From assembly GCA_017938695.1 (NCBI GenBank), contig JAGBBA010000031.1:62001-126000 (forward strand): a stretch of DNA of 64,000 bases. Reading direction: 5' to 3'. Every line of letters begins with the position of its first letter. The first letter of the stretch is position 1. A program made the translations under genes and the position numbers. The notes beneath the pieces are model-generated. The model was not told the origin of the DNA. It did no database searches and saw nothing but the letters and a program-made list of their open reading frames with translations. This stretch comes from Clostridia bacterium (GTDB lineage Bacteria > Bacillota > Clostridia > Christensenellales > Aristaeellaceae). Below are positions 18,772 to 28,288 of this stretch, piece after piece.

Positions 18772-20133
18772 TTACTGAGCGTTGAAGGTAGCCAGAGCGC
18801 CTTCCCAAGCGGGAGTCTTGGCTTCAATGATAGCGGCGGGATCGCTGCCGAACAGGTTCCACAGGAAATCCTGGCCCAGCACACCGTTGGTGTCGCCCAG
18901 GTACAGGGACTTGTTCATAACACCAGTATGACGCAGCATAGCATAGGTTTCTTCGATCATACGATCGTCGGACACGCGGGAATAATACTGCAGAGCCCAA
19001 GCATCTTCGTCGTCATAACCGGGAGTGGGGTTGGACCACAGATCGAACACATAGGCCAGCTTGTTGGCAGTGTCCACATCGATGGCGCTGGGGATAACGG
19101 TGACGTTGTTGGTAGCAATGTGGGTGTAGCCAGTGCCCTTGGGGCCAGTAGGCATAGCAACCCAGCCCCATTCGTCTTCCATGTCGGAATAGACGGCGCC
19201 ATCGTTGAAGCCAGCATAAGACTGATGGCAGCAGAAGCCCTGCTTGCCGGTCTCAAACAGATCCTCAAAGAAGTTCCAGTCGGTGCCTTCGGGCTGAGGA
19301 GCAGAGTAGGTGTTCCAGATGTTCTTGGCCCAGGTCAGAGCTTCCAGACCAGCATCGCTGTTGATGGTGGAAACCAGCTTGCCGTTCTCGTCGAAATCGA
19401 AGAAGGAAGCGCCGTTGGCAAACACAGAGATCAGAGCGAAGTCAGTGTTGTTGCCGGTGATGCCGTAGATATCGGTCACGCCGTCGTTATCGATATCCTT
19501 GTGGATCTGCTTCAGCATACCCTCAAAGACGTCCCAAGTCCAGGTGCCTTCAGCCTGCATATCGTAGATAGATTCCCACTCGATGCCAGCTTCGGTCAGC
19601 ACGCGCTTGTTGAAGTACAGGCCCTGACGGGGTTCGTCAGCACCGGCGTACACACCGTACAGCTTGCCGTCCATGGTCATGAAGTCGGAAACGCCCTTGT
19701 TCCACTTCTCATCAGACCAGTCAACCAGAGAGCCTTCGTTGTTCAGGGCAACGAACTGGTTGTTAACCATGGGGCTGCCAACGAAGTCCGGGGGCAGGAT
19801 GTACATGCACAGAGTGTCGTCGGGAGCAGCGTTGAAGTTAATCAGTTCCTGAACGTTGGTATCCCAGCCGCCCTTCTGGATCTGGATGATCTCGCAGTTG
19901 AGCTTTTCCATGATGTAGTCGCGATAGTCATACAGAGCCTGCTCTTCCTCGTTGGGGTCGTCCTTACGAGCAGCCTGAGCTTCGCTGGTCCAGTAGTCGT
20001 AGATGTAGATGGTCTTGCCGCCGAAATCAATACCTTCCCTGATCTCGGGGTAACCTTCGGGGGTTTCGGCCAGAGCCACAACGCTCGCGCAGAGCATCAT
20101 AGCAGCCAGAAACAGAGCAACCAGTTTCTTCAT
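18772..20133 (-). CDS. Extracellular solute-binding protein of a CUT1-type sugar ABC transporter
   Basis: The 453-residue product has a signal peptide MKKLVALFLAAMMLCASVVA then LAE; the end looks like a signal peptidase I site rather than a lipobox. The body has the group 1 solute-binding pattern: a domain with WTSEAQAARKDDPNEEEQAL early, a hinge region with MDGKLYGVYAG, and the DIYGITGNNTDF and DLWSNPTPGYDDEDAWAL segments. Substrate is probably an oligosaccharide but cannot be named. It is the last gene of a nine-gene run and has its own promoter plus a leader hairpin, which would allow the abundant binding protein to be made in excess of the permeases. Confidence 0.88.
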   Translation of the reverse strand: MKKLVALFLAAMMLCASVVALAETPEGYPEIREGIDFGGKTIYIYDYWTSEAQAARKDDPNEEEQALYDYRDYIMEKLNCEIIQIQKGGWDTNVQELINFNAAPDDTLCMYILPPDFVGSPMVNNQFVALNNEGSLVDWSDEKWNKGVSDFMTMDGKLYGVYAGADEPRQGLYFNKRVLTEAGIEWESIYDMQAEGTWTWDVFEGMLKQIHKDIDNDGVTDIYGITGNNTDFALISVFANGASFFDFDENGKLVSTINSDAGLEALTWAKNIWNTYSAPQPEGTDWNFFEDLFETGKQGFCCHQSYAGFNDGAVYSDMEDEWGWVAMPTGPKGTGYTHIATNNVTVIPSAIDVDTANKLAYVFDLWSNPTPGYDDEDAWALQYYSRVSDDRMIEETYAMLRHTGVMNKSLYLGDTNGVLGQDFLWNLFGSDPAAIIEAKTPAWEGALATFNAQ

Positions 20134-20160
20134 GATGGGATCCTCCTTTTTTATTTTCCA

Positions 20161-20192
20161 TATGAATGCATCGAAAACGCAAGGCATTCATA
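20161..20192. repeat. Inverted repeat in the leader of the solute-binding protein
   Basis: TATGAATGC and GCATTCATA are perfect 9-bp inverted arms with a 14-base spacer, lying between the promoter and the ribosome site. It could be an mRNA-stabilising 5' hairpin or an operator. Confidence 0.55.
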
Positions 20193-20235
20193 TAGTAACG
20201 ATGTTGTGCGGTTATATTCCGCAATGACATGAGGT

Positions 20236-20264
20236 ATTATACTACATATTTGACCAAAACACAA
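20236..20264 (-). promoter_or_regulatory. Internal promoter of the 18.8-kb solute-binding protein gene
   Basis: On the minus strand TTGTGT (20264-20259) and TATAAT (20241-20236) are 17 bases apart in an AT-rich 157-base gap after the last permease. Transcription would start about 95 bases before the start codon. Confidence 0.7.
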
Positions 20265-20290
20265 GACATTTATATGCACATTTTCTGCTT

Positions 20291-21295
20291 TTATTCCTTG
20301 CTGCCAGTCATAGCCAGACTCTTAACGAAGGTTTTCTGCGTGAAGCAGTAAAGAACAATCAGCGGAGCAGAGCAGATGAGCACACCAATGAATATCAGCT
20401 GCTGCTGGCGAGCGGGCGGAACAATAACAGTTTGGCTTGCGTCGGCCGAGAAGTAGCGTGCCATACGAGACACAATGGAGGCAAGCTCGGTGGAATAGAT
20501 GGAATAGGTGGACAAGAAGTTGCGGGTATAGAACAGATCTGTCCACTGCCACACAAAAGCAAACAAGAAGCAGCTAAGGATGATCGGCACCGCATCGGGC
20601 AACATGATTCGCACAAAAGTATGAACGGTGTTGCAACCATCAATATAGGCGGCTTCTTCCAGGCTCTTAGGAATGCCGCGGAAGTACTGACGGAGCATAT
20701 AGATGTACAAGCCGTTTTTCAGACCCATGCAAGTAAGACTCATCAGCACATAGGGCAAAACAGAAGAACGCAGGTTTACTGTTTTACCAGTAAAGAGTTT
20801 GAACAATCCCAGAACGTCGAAGTTGGAGAATACGATGAACAGGGAAGTGGAAATGGTCTGCGGAGGAATGATGATCAAGGCGATACAGCAGCCAAACCAG
20901 AATTTCTTAAGCGGGAAGTTATAGCGTGCAAAACCATAACCGACCAATGTGCAGGAGACGATTTGGCATACTGATACAAGCAGAGAAGTCCACACCGTGT
21001 TCAGCATTGATTTGGGCAGATTCGTCAGATCCGCAACGATTCTGTAGTTGTCCAACGTTACATTGCGCGGCACCAAAAGGACGGTGGAATCGTACAGGTC
21101 AGATTCAGCCATCAAGCTGGAGCTGAAGCGAATCAGCAGCGGCTGGATGATCATGAAGCACAAACCAAACATCAGCAGAGCGCGTGCAACGGAAACAGAT
21201 CCCTTAATGATTCTGTTGCGAAGAAGAATACCGCCAGAACGACGATTCGCTTCGCGGAAGCTAACGGATTTCAGCTCAGACGAATTAGTCTTCAT
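20291..21295 (-). CDS. CUT1-type sugar ABC permease, MalG-like
   Basis: This 334-residue membrane protein has about six hydrophobic helices and the ABC permease EAA loop: EEAAYIDGCNTVHTFVRIML followed by PDAVPII, which docks on the ATPase. The N-terminus is longer than usual, with about 30 polar residues before the first helix. The start was set at the ATG at 21295, 11 bases inside the upstream gene, giving coupled translation. Pairs with the MalF-like permease just upstream and the solute-binding protein just downstream. No ATPase is encoded in the cluster. Codon use is visibly more AT-rich than at 27-32 kb. Confidence 0.9.
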   Translation of the reverse strand: MKTNSSELKSVSFREANRRSGGILLRNRIIKGSVSVARALLMFGLCFMIIQPLLIRFSSSLMAESDLYDSTVLLVPRNVTLDNYRIVADLTNLPKSMLNTVWTSLLVSVCQIVSCTLVGYGFARYNFPLKKFWFGCCIALIIIPPQTISTSLFIVFSNFDVLGLFKLFTGKTVNLRSSVLPYVLMSLTCMGLKNGLYIYMLRQYFRGIPKSLEEAAYIDGCNTVHTFVRIMLPDAVPIILSCFLFAFVWQWTDLFYTRNFLSTYSIYSTELASIVSRMARYFSADASQTVIVPPARQQQLIFIGVLICSAPLIVLYCFTQKTFVKSLAMTGSKE

Positions 21296-22265
21296 AGTAG
21301 TGCACCCCCTTGGAAATGATGAAAGAGCAGAGGGCGATGAACACCACAGCAACAGCAAAGTAGATCCAGCTCATAGCAGCACTTTCGCCAAACTTGAACT
21401 GCTGGTACATCACCAGGTTGATGCGTTCCATTACCTCATTATCGTTCTTCATAAAGAAGTCGATGATAGTATAAATGCAGTTTACCAGCAGCAGCGGAGA
21501 GACCATGGGGAAAGTGATCTTCCAGAAGGATTCCCAGGCAGAGCAGCCTTCGACAGAAGCGGCTTCGTACAGGGAATCGGGAATAGTTTGCAGGCCGGAA
21601 AGGAACACGATGATCTGAATACCAGATGCCATGACAATATCATATATCTGGTCAATCATGGTGAAAACGACCTCGAATACTGTGTTGCCTACACCGGAAA
21701 CCGACAGAAGATTCTGCAGTGATTCGGAAAGGTTCAAGCCGGAATTGGCGGCTTCCTCTGAAACACTTGCCATCATGTCATAGAACTCGTTCTGAGATTC
21801 AATGCCGGGCAGAACACCAGAAGAAAGAATAACGGGAAGAAAGAAGATGGCTCGGCAGAGTGTACGTCCTTTGAAATCCTGATTCAGAATGACCGCAATA
21901 ACAAAGCTCATAACAAGTGTAGCGAGGGTATTGATCGACATGCGGCCAATTTCCTCTACAAGCTTTGCATTGTAGTATGGATCAACCGTTAGAGCATATT
22001 TGTAGTTTTCGAGACCAACGAAAGCAGCGGAGTAACCACCCTGCTCGATGGTAACGGTACTCAAGCTCATATAGAATGATTCAACAAGGGGACGGGCCAT
22101 GAAAACCAGGAAGCCGATGATCAAAGGCAGAATGAAAAGTGTGCCGTGCCGCGCGTTCCGCGCACGCATAGTACGATATACCGAGTTGCCGGGGATGTAC
22201 ATCAAAATTGCATCGGTGATCGGGCTATACCAATGGTCGTGAGTATATGCACTATTTTTGCTCAC
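21285..22265 (-). CDS. CUT1-type sugar ABC permease, MalF-like
   Basis: This 326-residue membrane protein has six predicted helices and the permease loop YEAASVEGCSAWESFWKITF with PMVSPLL. Between helices it has an unusually long polar insert (about residues 155-190, with NEFYDMMASVSEEAANSGL) not common in this family. A GTG start overlaps the stop of the DUF5696 gene by GTGA, with AAGGGGTGATC upstream, so it is translationally coupled to it. This coupling is the main sign that the DUF5696 protein and this transporter work together. Confidence 0.9.
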   Translation of the reverse strand: MSKNSAYTHDHWYSPITDAILMYIPGNSVYRTMRARNARHGTLFILPLIIGFLVFMARPLVESFYMSLSTVTIEQGGYSAAFVGLENYKYALTVDPYYNAKLVEEIGRMSINTLATLVMSFVIAVILNQDFKGRTLCRAIFFLPVILSSGVLPGIESQNEFYDMMASVSEEAANSGLNLSESLQNLLSVSGVGNTVFEVVFTMIDQIYDIVMASGIQIIVFLSGLQTIPDSLYEAASVEGCSAWESFWKITFPMVSPLLLVNCIYTIIDFFMKNDNEVMERINLVMYQQFKFGESAAMSWIYFAVAVVFIALCSFIISKGVHYYED

Positions 22266-24832
22266 TGATGATCACCCCTTTCAACGATATAGTCACGGGC
22301 GGGAATGGTGATGTTGCTATCGGTATAGTCGGATACTCCGTAGTTCACGTAGACAGACGTACCATCGGCATAGGTTGTTACGCGAACAGCATCACTAAGA
22401 CAGGCATGATTGACAATTGCCTGCTGGTTCAAACCATCCATGCTGGTTTGATAGCGAGTGATGAGTTCAAGCACAGATTCACGCCAAGAGTCGTAGTGCG
22501 CACCGTAGTAGCCAGAATGCAGCGTGTCCTGCAGCAGCTTTGCGTCTTCGGTCATGAAGGTGAAGTTCAGACCGCTGCCATATTCAACACATTTGAGGAA
22601 TTCGTTGTAGTAGTCTGTAGCAAGGTTCAGCGGCAGACCAGTATAATCCTTCAAACCGTGAATAGCAATCTGGAGGAACGGAACAGCTTCATCGATGATT
22701 GCATATTTTGTGCCGGAAAGGGGAATATCAGTGATCAAATCGGCGTAGGGAAGAGCATACATATTGCCTTGTTTGATCATGATGTGTTGGCCTGCATTAC
22801 GGGCTTCCTTCAGCGTTTCAACATTCATTTGCAAAACTTGTTCGCGGGTAACAAGTCGCTTGGGATTATAGTCGGCGCTGAGGAGGTTACCGATATCGCG
22901 GAAGGCAACACCATAGGCATCAACATCAGCGAGTGCGTTGATCAAGTTGCTCGCCCCGGCTTTGGCAAACTCAGGAGTGGCCATGTAGTAAGGATCAAGC
23001 CATTCACTGGGCTGATAGGTGATGATGTCGTAAGGATAAATGAGAACGTGTTCGCGAGTAGTGTGACGTGCAGCATTGCTGAAAGTAACGAATCCATCCA
23101 GAATGTCGCTGTCATATGCGAAACAAGAAATGCCGTCAAAATAGAGCGGAATATTCTGTTCCTTTGCGGTGGAAATCAGCTGTTGCATCGCACTCTTTCC
23201 ACCAAGTTCGCGGAGAATATCAACACGTGTCAAAACCTTCTGCGTGACACCGCCGTTTGCCCAACCACTCATTCGGATGTTCAAATTCTTCACACCGTTG
23301 GTAGAGAGATCGAGCATCAAATTTTCAGCTTGCTCAAAGGTGGTTGTGGCATATACAGAGTCAATGGGCAAGCCAAACTTGACAACGGTTTTGTCGATAG
23401 CGCCAACGAGTTCAACGGAGACGGGAACATCTTCAGATGCTCGAGCCTCGTTCAGCAGCTCAACATTTTCGCGCAGATAGTTGCCGTAGGTATTGGCCAT
23501 ATCGACATACTGATCGCTATCGATAAAGCGATAACGCTGAATCAGAGTATCCTGCGGAACGTCCTTCTCGAACATATACACAAGCTGTGCAGTTTTGGCA
23601 GACATATTGTACGAGTCGTAGTGAAGGACATTGTGACGAGCGCTGACAGTGTTGTAGCTATTATAGCGCATACTGATATCAGCCTGAATTCCGGCATAGG
23701 AGGTTGCCCCTTCAAGAATACAGATGAAGGAACCGCCGTTGCGAGCCATGCCAAAGACCGGGAAATTGCTGCGGGTTTCGCTGATCAGCTCTTTGCGAAT
23801 TGTTCCATAATCCCAACCATATAGATTGGAATAGTAGCTGGACTGACTGAGCTTGCCATTGTTAAAGTTGATCAGAGAACCGCTGCCTTCGGGAATGAAA
23901 AGGAAGCCCTCGTCACTGGTGCCGGCAGCGCCAAACATGGGAAGGGGAGTAACGTAAGTGATGGGATAATCAGCCTTATAGCGGATATCGCTGTAGGGGA
24001 TTTCTACAACAAAATCATCACCATCGAGGCGGTAAATCATACTTACGTTAAAAACGGGAGAGTTAGATTCGGCTTTTCCCGCAACAAGCTGCTGATCAAT
24101 TTCGAAATCAGCCTGAGAGTAATTCACCTCGGAGAAGTAACCTTGGAGCTTTTCTTTGTTCTTTTCGGAGGTATCACTCTTGAGAATGTACAGCGCTTGA
24201 TTCTGCACTTCAGGATACATGGCAATGATTTCGTCCTTGTTTTTCTTAGAATCAAGCTTTTCCGGCTCGTAGAGTGAATAATTGTTCTTTACCTTTTTGC
24301 CGGTTGATTTAGACATCTGATCGGTAAAGGACAGGAAACGCTCCTTGGTAATTGCGGTAGGGATGATGTAAATCTTCTCGATGTTACCTACAGCGTAATT
24401 CACTTTGATGGCGTTTTCATCAAGCTTCTCAATGGTAAAATTGCCATTCTGAATGGAGTACTTGTAGTTGTTCAAATCGATAGCACCACTTGTGGTGGCA
24501 TAGCTAACGATCAGCGTAGACTGCAAGATCTCTTTGTTGGTGGCAAGAGCAACGGGATCGGATGCTGCCTTTTCAGGGGTGGAAAACCACTGACGACCAG
24601 TATCCTTTTCCGTCAGTTTGAACTGTGTTGTGGTGGGATCCATCTCGAACAAAAGCTTATTGGATTCCATGGTTAGCGGGGCGGAATCACCTTCGTAATA
24701 GAACACATTGGGATTTAAGGTGTGCTCCTCTTCAGTATTAGAATACAGAGGAATACCAACAAAAATCACAAGTGCAGCCAAAAGTGCCGCAACGATAACC
24801 CACGGAAGTAAGCGCAGAATGAATTTTTTCAT
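22262..24832 (-). CDS. DUF5696 family membrane-anchored extracellular protein
   Basis: The 856-residue product has one N-terminal membrane helix (about residues 7-30, LLPWVIVAALLAALVIFVGI) and a large outside domain. The first half is beta-rich (FKLTEKDTGRQWFSTPE, VEIPYSDIRYKADYPITYVT, GFLFIPEGSGSLI), and residues about 480-800 look like a TIM-barrel glycosidase-like region (NLNIRMSGWANGG, IPLYFDGISCFAY, FRDIGNLLSADYNPKRLVTR). I recall this as DUF5696, which neighbours sugar transporters in Clostridia and Paenibacillus; its activity is not established. A glycoside hydrolase or glycan-binding role is inference. It overlaps the next permease and follows the Yip1 gene by 14 bases. Confidence 0.75.
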   Translation of the reverse strand: MKKFILRLLPWVIVAALLAALVIFVGIPLYSNTEEEHTLNPNVFYYEGDSAPLTMESNKLLFEMDPTTTQFKLTEKDTGRQWFSTPEKAASDPVALATNKEILQSTLIVSYATTSGAIDLNNYKYSIQNGNFTIEKLDENAIKVNYAVGNIEKIYIIPTAITKERFLSFTDQMSKSTGKKVKNNYSLYEPEKLDSKKNKDEIIAMYPEVQNQALYILKSDTSEKNKEKLQGYFSEVNYSQADFEIDQQLVAGKAESNSPVFNVSMIYRLDGDDFVVEIPYSDIRYKADYPITYVTPLPMFGAAGTSDEGFLFIPEGSGSLINFNNGKLSQSSYYSNLYGWDYGTIRKELISETRSNFPVFGMARNGGSFICILEGATSYAGIQADISMRYNSYNTVSARHNVLHYDSYNMSAKTAQLVYMFEKDVPQDTLIQRYRFIDSDQYVDMANTYGNYLRENVELLNEARASEDVPVSVELVGAIDKTVVKFGLPIDSVYATTTFEQAENLMLDLSTNGVKNLNIRMSGWANGGVTQKVLTRVDILRELGGKSAMQQLISTAKEQNIPLYFDGISCFAYDSDILDGFVTFSNAARHTTREHVLIYPYDIITYQPSEWLDPYYMATPEFAKAGASNLINALADVDAYGVAFRDIGNLLSADYNPKRLVTREQVLQMNVETLKEARNAGQHIMIKQGNMYALPYADLITDIPLSGTKYAIIDEAVPFLQIAIHGLKDYTGLPLNLATDYYNEFLKCVEYGSGLNFTFMTEDAKLLQDTLHSGYYGAHYDSWRESVLELITRYQTSMDGLNQQAIVNHACLSDAVRVTTYADGTSVYVNYGVSDYTDSNITIPARDYIVERGDHQ

Positions 24833-24846
24833 TTCTTACTCCCTCC

Positions 24847-25524
24847 TTAATACAAACGGAATGCTATTTCACGATACAAAGAGATGAAGTAGCTTAGTGC
24901 ATCGCTCAACAGACTCAGGAACACAAGCAGAAGGAAGATGATGATCAACAAACCAAGCACAGTAGCGATCAAGAAGATGACGGTTTTGCCGGGTGTATAA
25001 TCATGAACCTGCATAAGGCCGATGAACACCAGGAAAACACACCAAGCAGTTGAAACGCTCATGAGAACTGTGTAGAATGCCGCTTCATCAAAGGCAATGA
25101 TGTTGCTGACAAATACCAACGGAAGCTGAATCAGCGTATAAGGCACAAGAGCATAGCACATGGCCATGTAAATATCGCTGAAGCGACCTTTACCATCGAA
25201 AAGGGTTGTCAAACTCCAGTTGGCAAGGCAAAGGAGTAAGAAGGGAAAGAGCAAAGAGGCACACTGCTCAAAGATATTGATGTACTGCAGGGGAACGTTG
25301 ATGAACTGGAAATTCGTGAACATCAACTGAATGACTCTGGTTATCAAGAACAGAAAAAGGTATGTGGTAGCTGCGGCAATGGATCCACGACGCTCATGCA
25401 CCAAATCCCAGAATCCGTCAAAAGGATGGAACAGAACATACTTGGCATATTTCATGGACGCGATGTACTTTTGCCACTTTTCGGAGCGGAAGAATGATTT
25501 ACTTGCGGACTTGGTTGCGCTCAT
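24847..25524 (-). CDS. Yip1 family integral membrane protein
   Basis: This 225-residue protein has a polar start, then HPFDGFWDLVHERRGSIAAA, the entry motif of bacterial Yip1 proteins, and five hydrophobic helices (one pair around CLANWSLTTLFDGKGRF-SDIYMAMCYALVPY, the usual family centre). Role in bacteria is unknown; here it is the central membrane component between an NHL propeller protein and a DUF5696 protein. Its ATG lies 26 bases inside the end of the upstream gene and has GGAGGTGGC ahead of it, so it is coupled. It could organise a membrane complex for the surface proteins, but that is inference. Confidence 0.85.
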   Translation of the reverse strand: MSATKSASKSFFRSEKWQKYIASMKYAKYVLFHPFDGFWDLVHERRGSIAAATTYLFLFLITRVIQLMFTNFQFINVPLQYINIFEQCASLLFPFLLLCLANWSLTTLFDGKGRFSDIYMAMCYALVPYTLIQLPLVFVSNIIAFDEAAFYTVLMSVSTAWCVFLVFIGLMQVHDYTPGKTVIFLIATVLGLLIIIFLLLVFLSLLSDALSYFISLYREIAFRLY

Positions 25525-27022
25525 ATGCTGCCACCTCCATTCTTATCTTGTTGACTGAATGCTTGACGAGCGGGATGATAACCAAACAGGCCAGAACGGC
25601 GACGACCCAGCCAATGTTCTCTTCGACCCATACCTTACGATACAGACGGAAAGATCGACCATAGTTATCACGGTCATGGGCCATTTCGAAGTATTCCATA
25701 GCCTTGATATACTCATCCTGACGGAGCAGAGAACGACCGATGCCAATGAAGGCAAGGTTGTAGTTGGCGTTCAGCTTAAGAACTTCTTCCCACTTTTCGG
25801 CAGAACCATCATAGTCGCCCTTAAGATAGCTCTCGCTGGCATCGTAGATGAGGTTGCCGTACTCAGTAGGCGTGAAAACGGTAATATTACCGCCGTTTTG
25901 ATCGAGAACAAGGAGATCCTTGCCCATGTGTTCAATGGAGATGGCGGAAGTAAAGGTACCTTCGCTATTGCCGGTGGTGCCGAAAGCCCACAGCATGATG
26001 CCCTGACTATCGTAACCGAAAATTCGACCGCGAGTCTGATCGACAGCAATGTAGATGTCATTGTCCAGAACGGTGATATCGACAAGCTTGGAAGGTCCCA
26101 TGGGGATGGACTGCTCAACCCAGTAGAGATCACCGATGGGAGGGTAACGATCATTCTTAATGAGGATATCGTTGCCGATGCCGTTGAGGCGACGGATAGG
26201 CTGCGCAACATCGCTTAGAAGATCGTATTCGCTGAAGGAGATATTGGTGGCGTAAATGAAAGAATCAGCGTCCATGTAGATGTTGCAATATTCTGTGGGA
26301 ACAAATGCTACCTGCTGAGCCCGCTGCTCCTTGGTGGAGAAGTACATCTTCCAGATGTAGTCAAAGAAGTTGTAGCTTACTTTGTTAGCGCCAACAAAGC
26401 CGGTGAAAGTAGTGTTTGCCTCGAACTTAACAAGGCCTTTGTTCACATTCGACGCAAGAACAAATACGCGGCCGGACTTATCGACAACAATCTTGTTAGG
26501 AAGGAAGCTAAGGCTTTGGTCGAAGGTGGAGTCGGTCGGCTTTACAAATTGCTGAACATAATTCAGGTCTTTATCCATCATTACTACACGGCTGTTGTTG
26601 GTATCAGCCACATAGATGTTGCCTTCCGGATCGACTGCCACATCGTTTGGCGTGTTGAAGGTATTGGGTTCTGCACCTAAAACCGTATCAATGACACGGA
26701 CGAGGGTAAACTCGTTGCCATTGCGATTCAGGTGAAGAATGCGATTGTTGCCGGTGTCGCAGACATAAAGATCATTTCCTTGAACAAACAAACTCTGAGG
26801 CTTCCTCATAGCAGTGTCCAGTCCAAGGTCAACGCTATAAATGACCTGATCGACACGATAGGCATCCGGGGATTCGCGAATGTCTCCCCAGTAATCGTAG
26901 TTGTAGGTATAAGAAACTGGATAGCCGTCGTCCGCGGCCAGGGCGGTGTTGATGTTGATTGAAGCAAACATGATAACGGTCATGATCAGCGCTAAGAGCC
27001 GGTGCATCACCTTCACGGTCAT
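25499..27022 (-). CDS. Surface NHL-repeat propeller with TPR and C-terminal membrane anchor
   Basis: The 507-residue product has a signal peptide (HRLLALIMTVIMFASININ then TALAADD), NHL-type beta-propeller repeats at about residues 70-390 (LYVCDTGNNRILHLNRNGNE, NDVAVDPEGNIYVADTNNSR, FVLASNVNKGL), a TPR-like helical stretch at about 410-470 (ASESYLKGDYDGSAEKWEEV), and a C-terminal helix WVVAVLACLVIIPLV with a basic tail. It should lie outside the membrane, held by its C-terminus. Start at the ATG at 27022 is close to AGGAGGGG; the GTG at 27016 has better spacing. NHL propellers often bind glycans or proteins; ligand unknown. Confidence 0.8.
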   Translation of the reverse strand: MTVKVMHRLLALIMTVIMFASININTALAADDGYPVSYTYNYDYWGDIRESPDAYRVDQVIYSVDLGLDTAMRKPQSLFVQGNDLYVCDTGNNRILHLNRNGNEFTLVRVIDTVLGAEPNTFNTPNDVAVDPEGNIYVADTNNSRVVMMDKDLNYVQQFVKPTDSTFDQSLSFLPNKIVVDKSGRVFVLASNVNKGLVKFEANTTFTGFVGANKVSYNFFDYIWKMYFSTKEQRAQQVAFVPTEYCNIYMDADSFIYATNISFSEYDLLSDVAQPIRRLNGIGNDILIKNDRYPPIGDLYWVEQSIPMGPSKLVDITVLDNDIYIAVDQTRGRIFGYDSQGIMLWAFGTTGNSEGTFTSAISIEHMGKDLLVLDQNGGNITVFTPTEYGNLIYDASESYLKGDYDGSAEKWEEVLKLNANYNLAFIGIGRSLLRQDEYIKAMEYFEMAHDRDNYGRSFRLYRKVWVEENIGWVVAVLACLVIIPLVKHSVNKIRMEVAAYERNQVRK

Positions 27023-27075
27023 TCCCCTCCTGTTATGAATGATGTAGGATAGCCAATCTTGGTTCGCCGTGGAAA

Positions 27076-28287
27076 TTAGTCCTTGATACCGGAGCTTGCC
27101 ATGGTTTCCAGGATTTGGCTCTGGCTCAGAATGAAAATGAAGATGGGAACAGCCATGACCACAACGGTAACGGCTGCGGCCTGACCGGTACGGGCGATAC
27201 CGCCAGCCTGGATCTGCTGCAGGGCGTAAACCAGGGGCTTCTTGGCTTCGGAGTAGATGATGGTACCGGCGGGGTTGTTCCACAGGCTCTGCACGGAGAA
27301 GATGATCACCGTCAGCCAGGCAGGCTTTACGTTGGGCATCACAATGCTCCAGAAGATGCGGAACTCGCTGGCACCGTCGATGTGGGCAGCCTCGATCAGG
27401 GCGGTGGGCAGGCCTTCCATAAACTGCTTCATCATGAACAGACCGATGGGAGCAGCAAAGGCAGGCAGCAGCAGAGCCCAGTAGGTGTCAATCATGTTCA
27501 GCTTGGACATGATCACGTAGTTCGGGATGCCGGTCACGTAGCCGGAGAACATCAGGGCCGTGGTGACGATACCAAAGAACAGCTTGCCGCCGGGGAAGTC
27601 GTACTTCGCCAGCACGAAGGCTGCCATGGAGGCGATGACCAGGTGGCCGAAGGTACCTACCGCCGTGATGAACACGGTGTTGGTGATGTAGCGGGTGAAG
27701 GGTACCCAGCTCTGGCCCATGGTCACGATCAGGTCGGAGAAGTTATCCAGCGTGGGGTTCTTGGGCAGAACCGTGGGCGGGAAGCGGAAGAGCTCGTCCA
27801 GGGGCTTCAGGGCGGAGCCGATGGCGAAGATCAGCGGGAACGCCATGGCGAAGGCCACCACAGCCAGCATCACATAGATGCCGATGTCGCCGCCGATGGA
27901 GCGATTGGGGTGGCGGCGCTTGATCAGATGCTTCTTGGGCTTCACGATGCGCTCGCCGCGCAGCTCGGCCAGGCGGTGCAGCTCTTCGGCACGGCTGCGG
28001 ACGCGGGGCTTGTTGTCCCACATCTTGTCCATGTAGTGGTACACCTTCAGGCCGTTGGGCAGCATGAAGACGTATTCTTCACCGCTCTTCATCTTCACGG
28101 TGATGGTGCTGGCCATGTCGCCGTTACGGACGTTCTTCAGCACCTCGATCTCGGGGTAGGCCATTTCGATGGTGGTGCTCTTTTTGCCGGTGAAAACAGC
28201 AGAGGTTTCGGTGGCGACAAGCTCGCCGCGGATCTTCTTGCCATTCAGCACCAGGGTACCGTTGGACTTGTAATTCATTTCACTCAT
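27076..28287 (-). CDS. CUT1-type ABC permease with an N-terminal GRAM/PH-like domain
   Basis: This 403-residue protein is a MalG-like permease (residues about 125-403, with six helices and the loop IEAAHIDGASEFRIFWSIVM and PNVKPAW) carrying an extra cytoplasmic domain of about 100 residues. The extra domain is beta-rich (LVLNGKKIRGELVATETSAV, IEMAYPEIEVLKNV, ASTITVKMKSGEEYVFML) and ends in an amphipathic segment, a layout like GRAM or bacterial PH domains. It is joined by a highly basic linker (IVKPKKHLIKRRHPNRS). ABC permeases rarely carry such domains. It starts 1 base after its MalF-like partner stops. Domain identity is moderate; permease identity is firm. Confidence 0.85.
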   Translation of the reverse strand: MSEMNYKSNGTLVLNGKKIRGELVATETSAVFTGKKSTTIEMAYPEIEVLKNVRNGDMASTITVKMKSGEEYVFMLPNGLKVYHYMDKMWDNKPRVRSRAEELHRLAELRGERIVKPKKHLIKRRHPNRSIGGDIGIYVMLAVVAFAMAFPLIFAIGSALKPLDELFRFPPTVLPKNPTLDNFSDLIVTMGQSWVPFTRYITNTVFITAVGTFGHLVIASMAAFVLAKYDFPGGKLFFGIVTTALMFSGYVTGIPNYVIMSKLNMIDTYWALLLPAFAAPIGLFMMKQFMEGLPTALIEAAHIDGASEFRIFWSIVMPNVKPAWLTVIIFSVQSLWNNPAGTIIYSEAKKPLVYALQQIQAGGIARTGQAAAVTVVVMAVPIFIFILSQSQILETMASSGIKD

Positions 28288-28288
28288 A

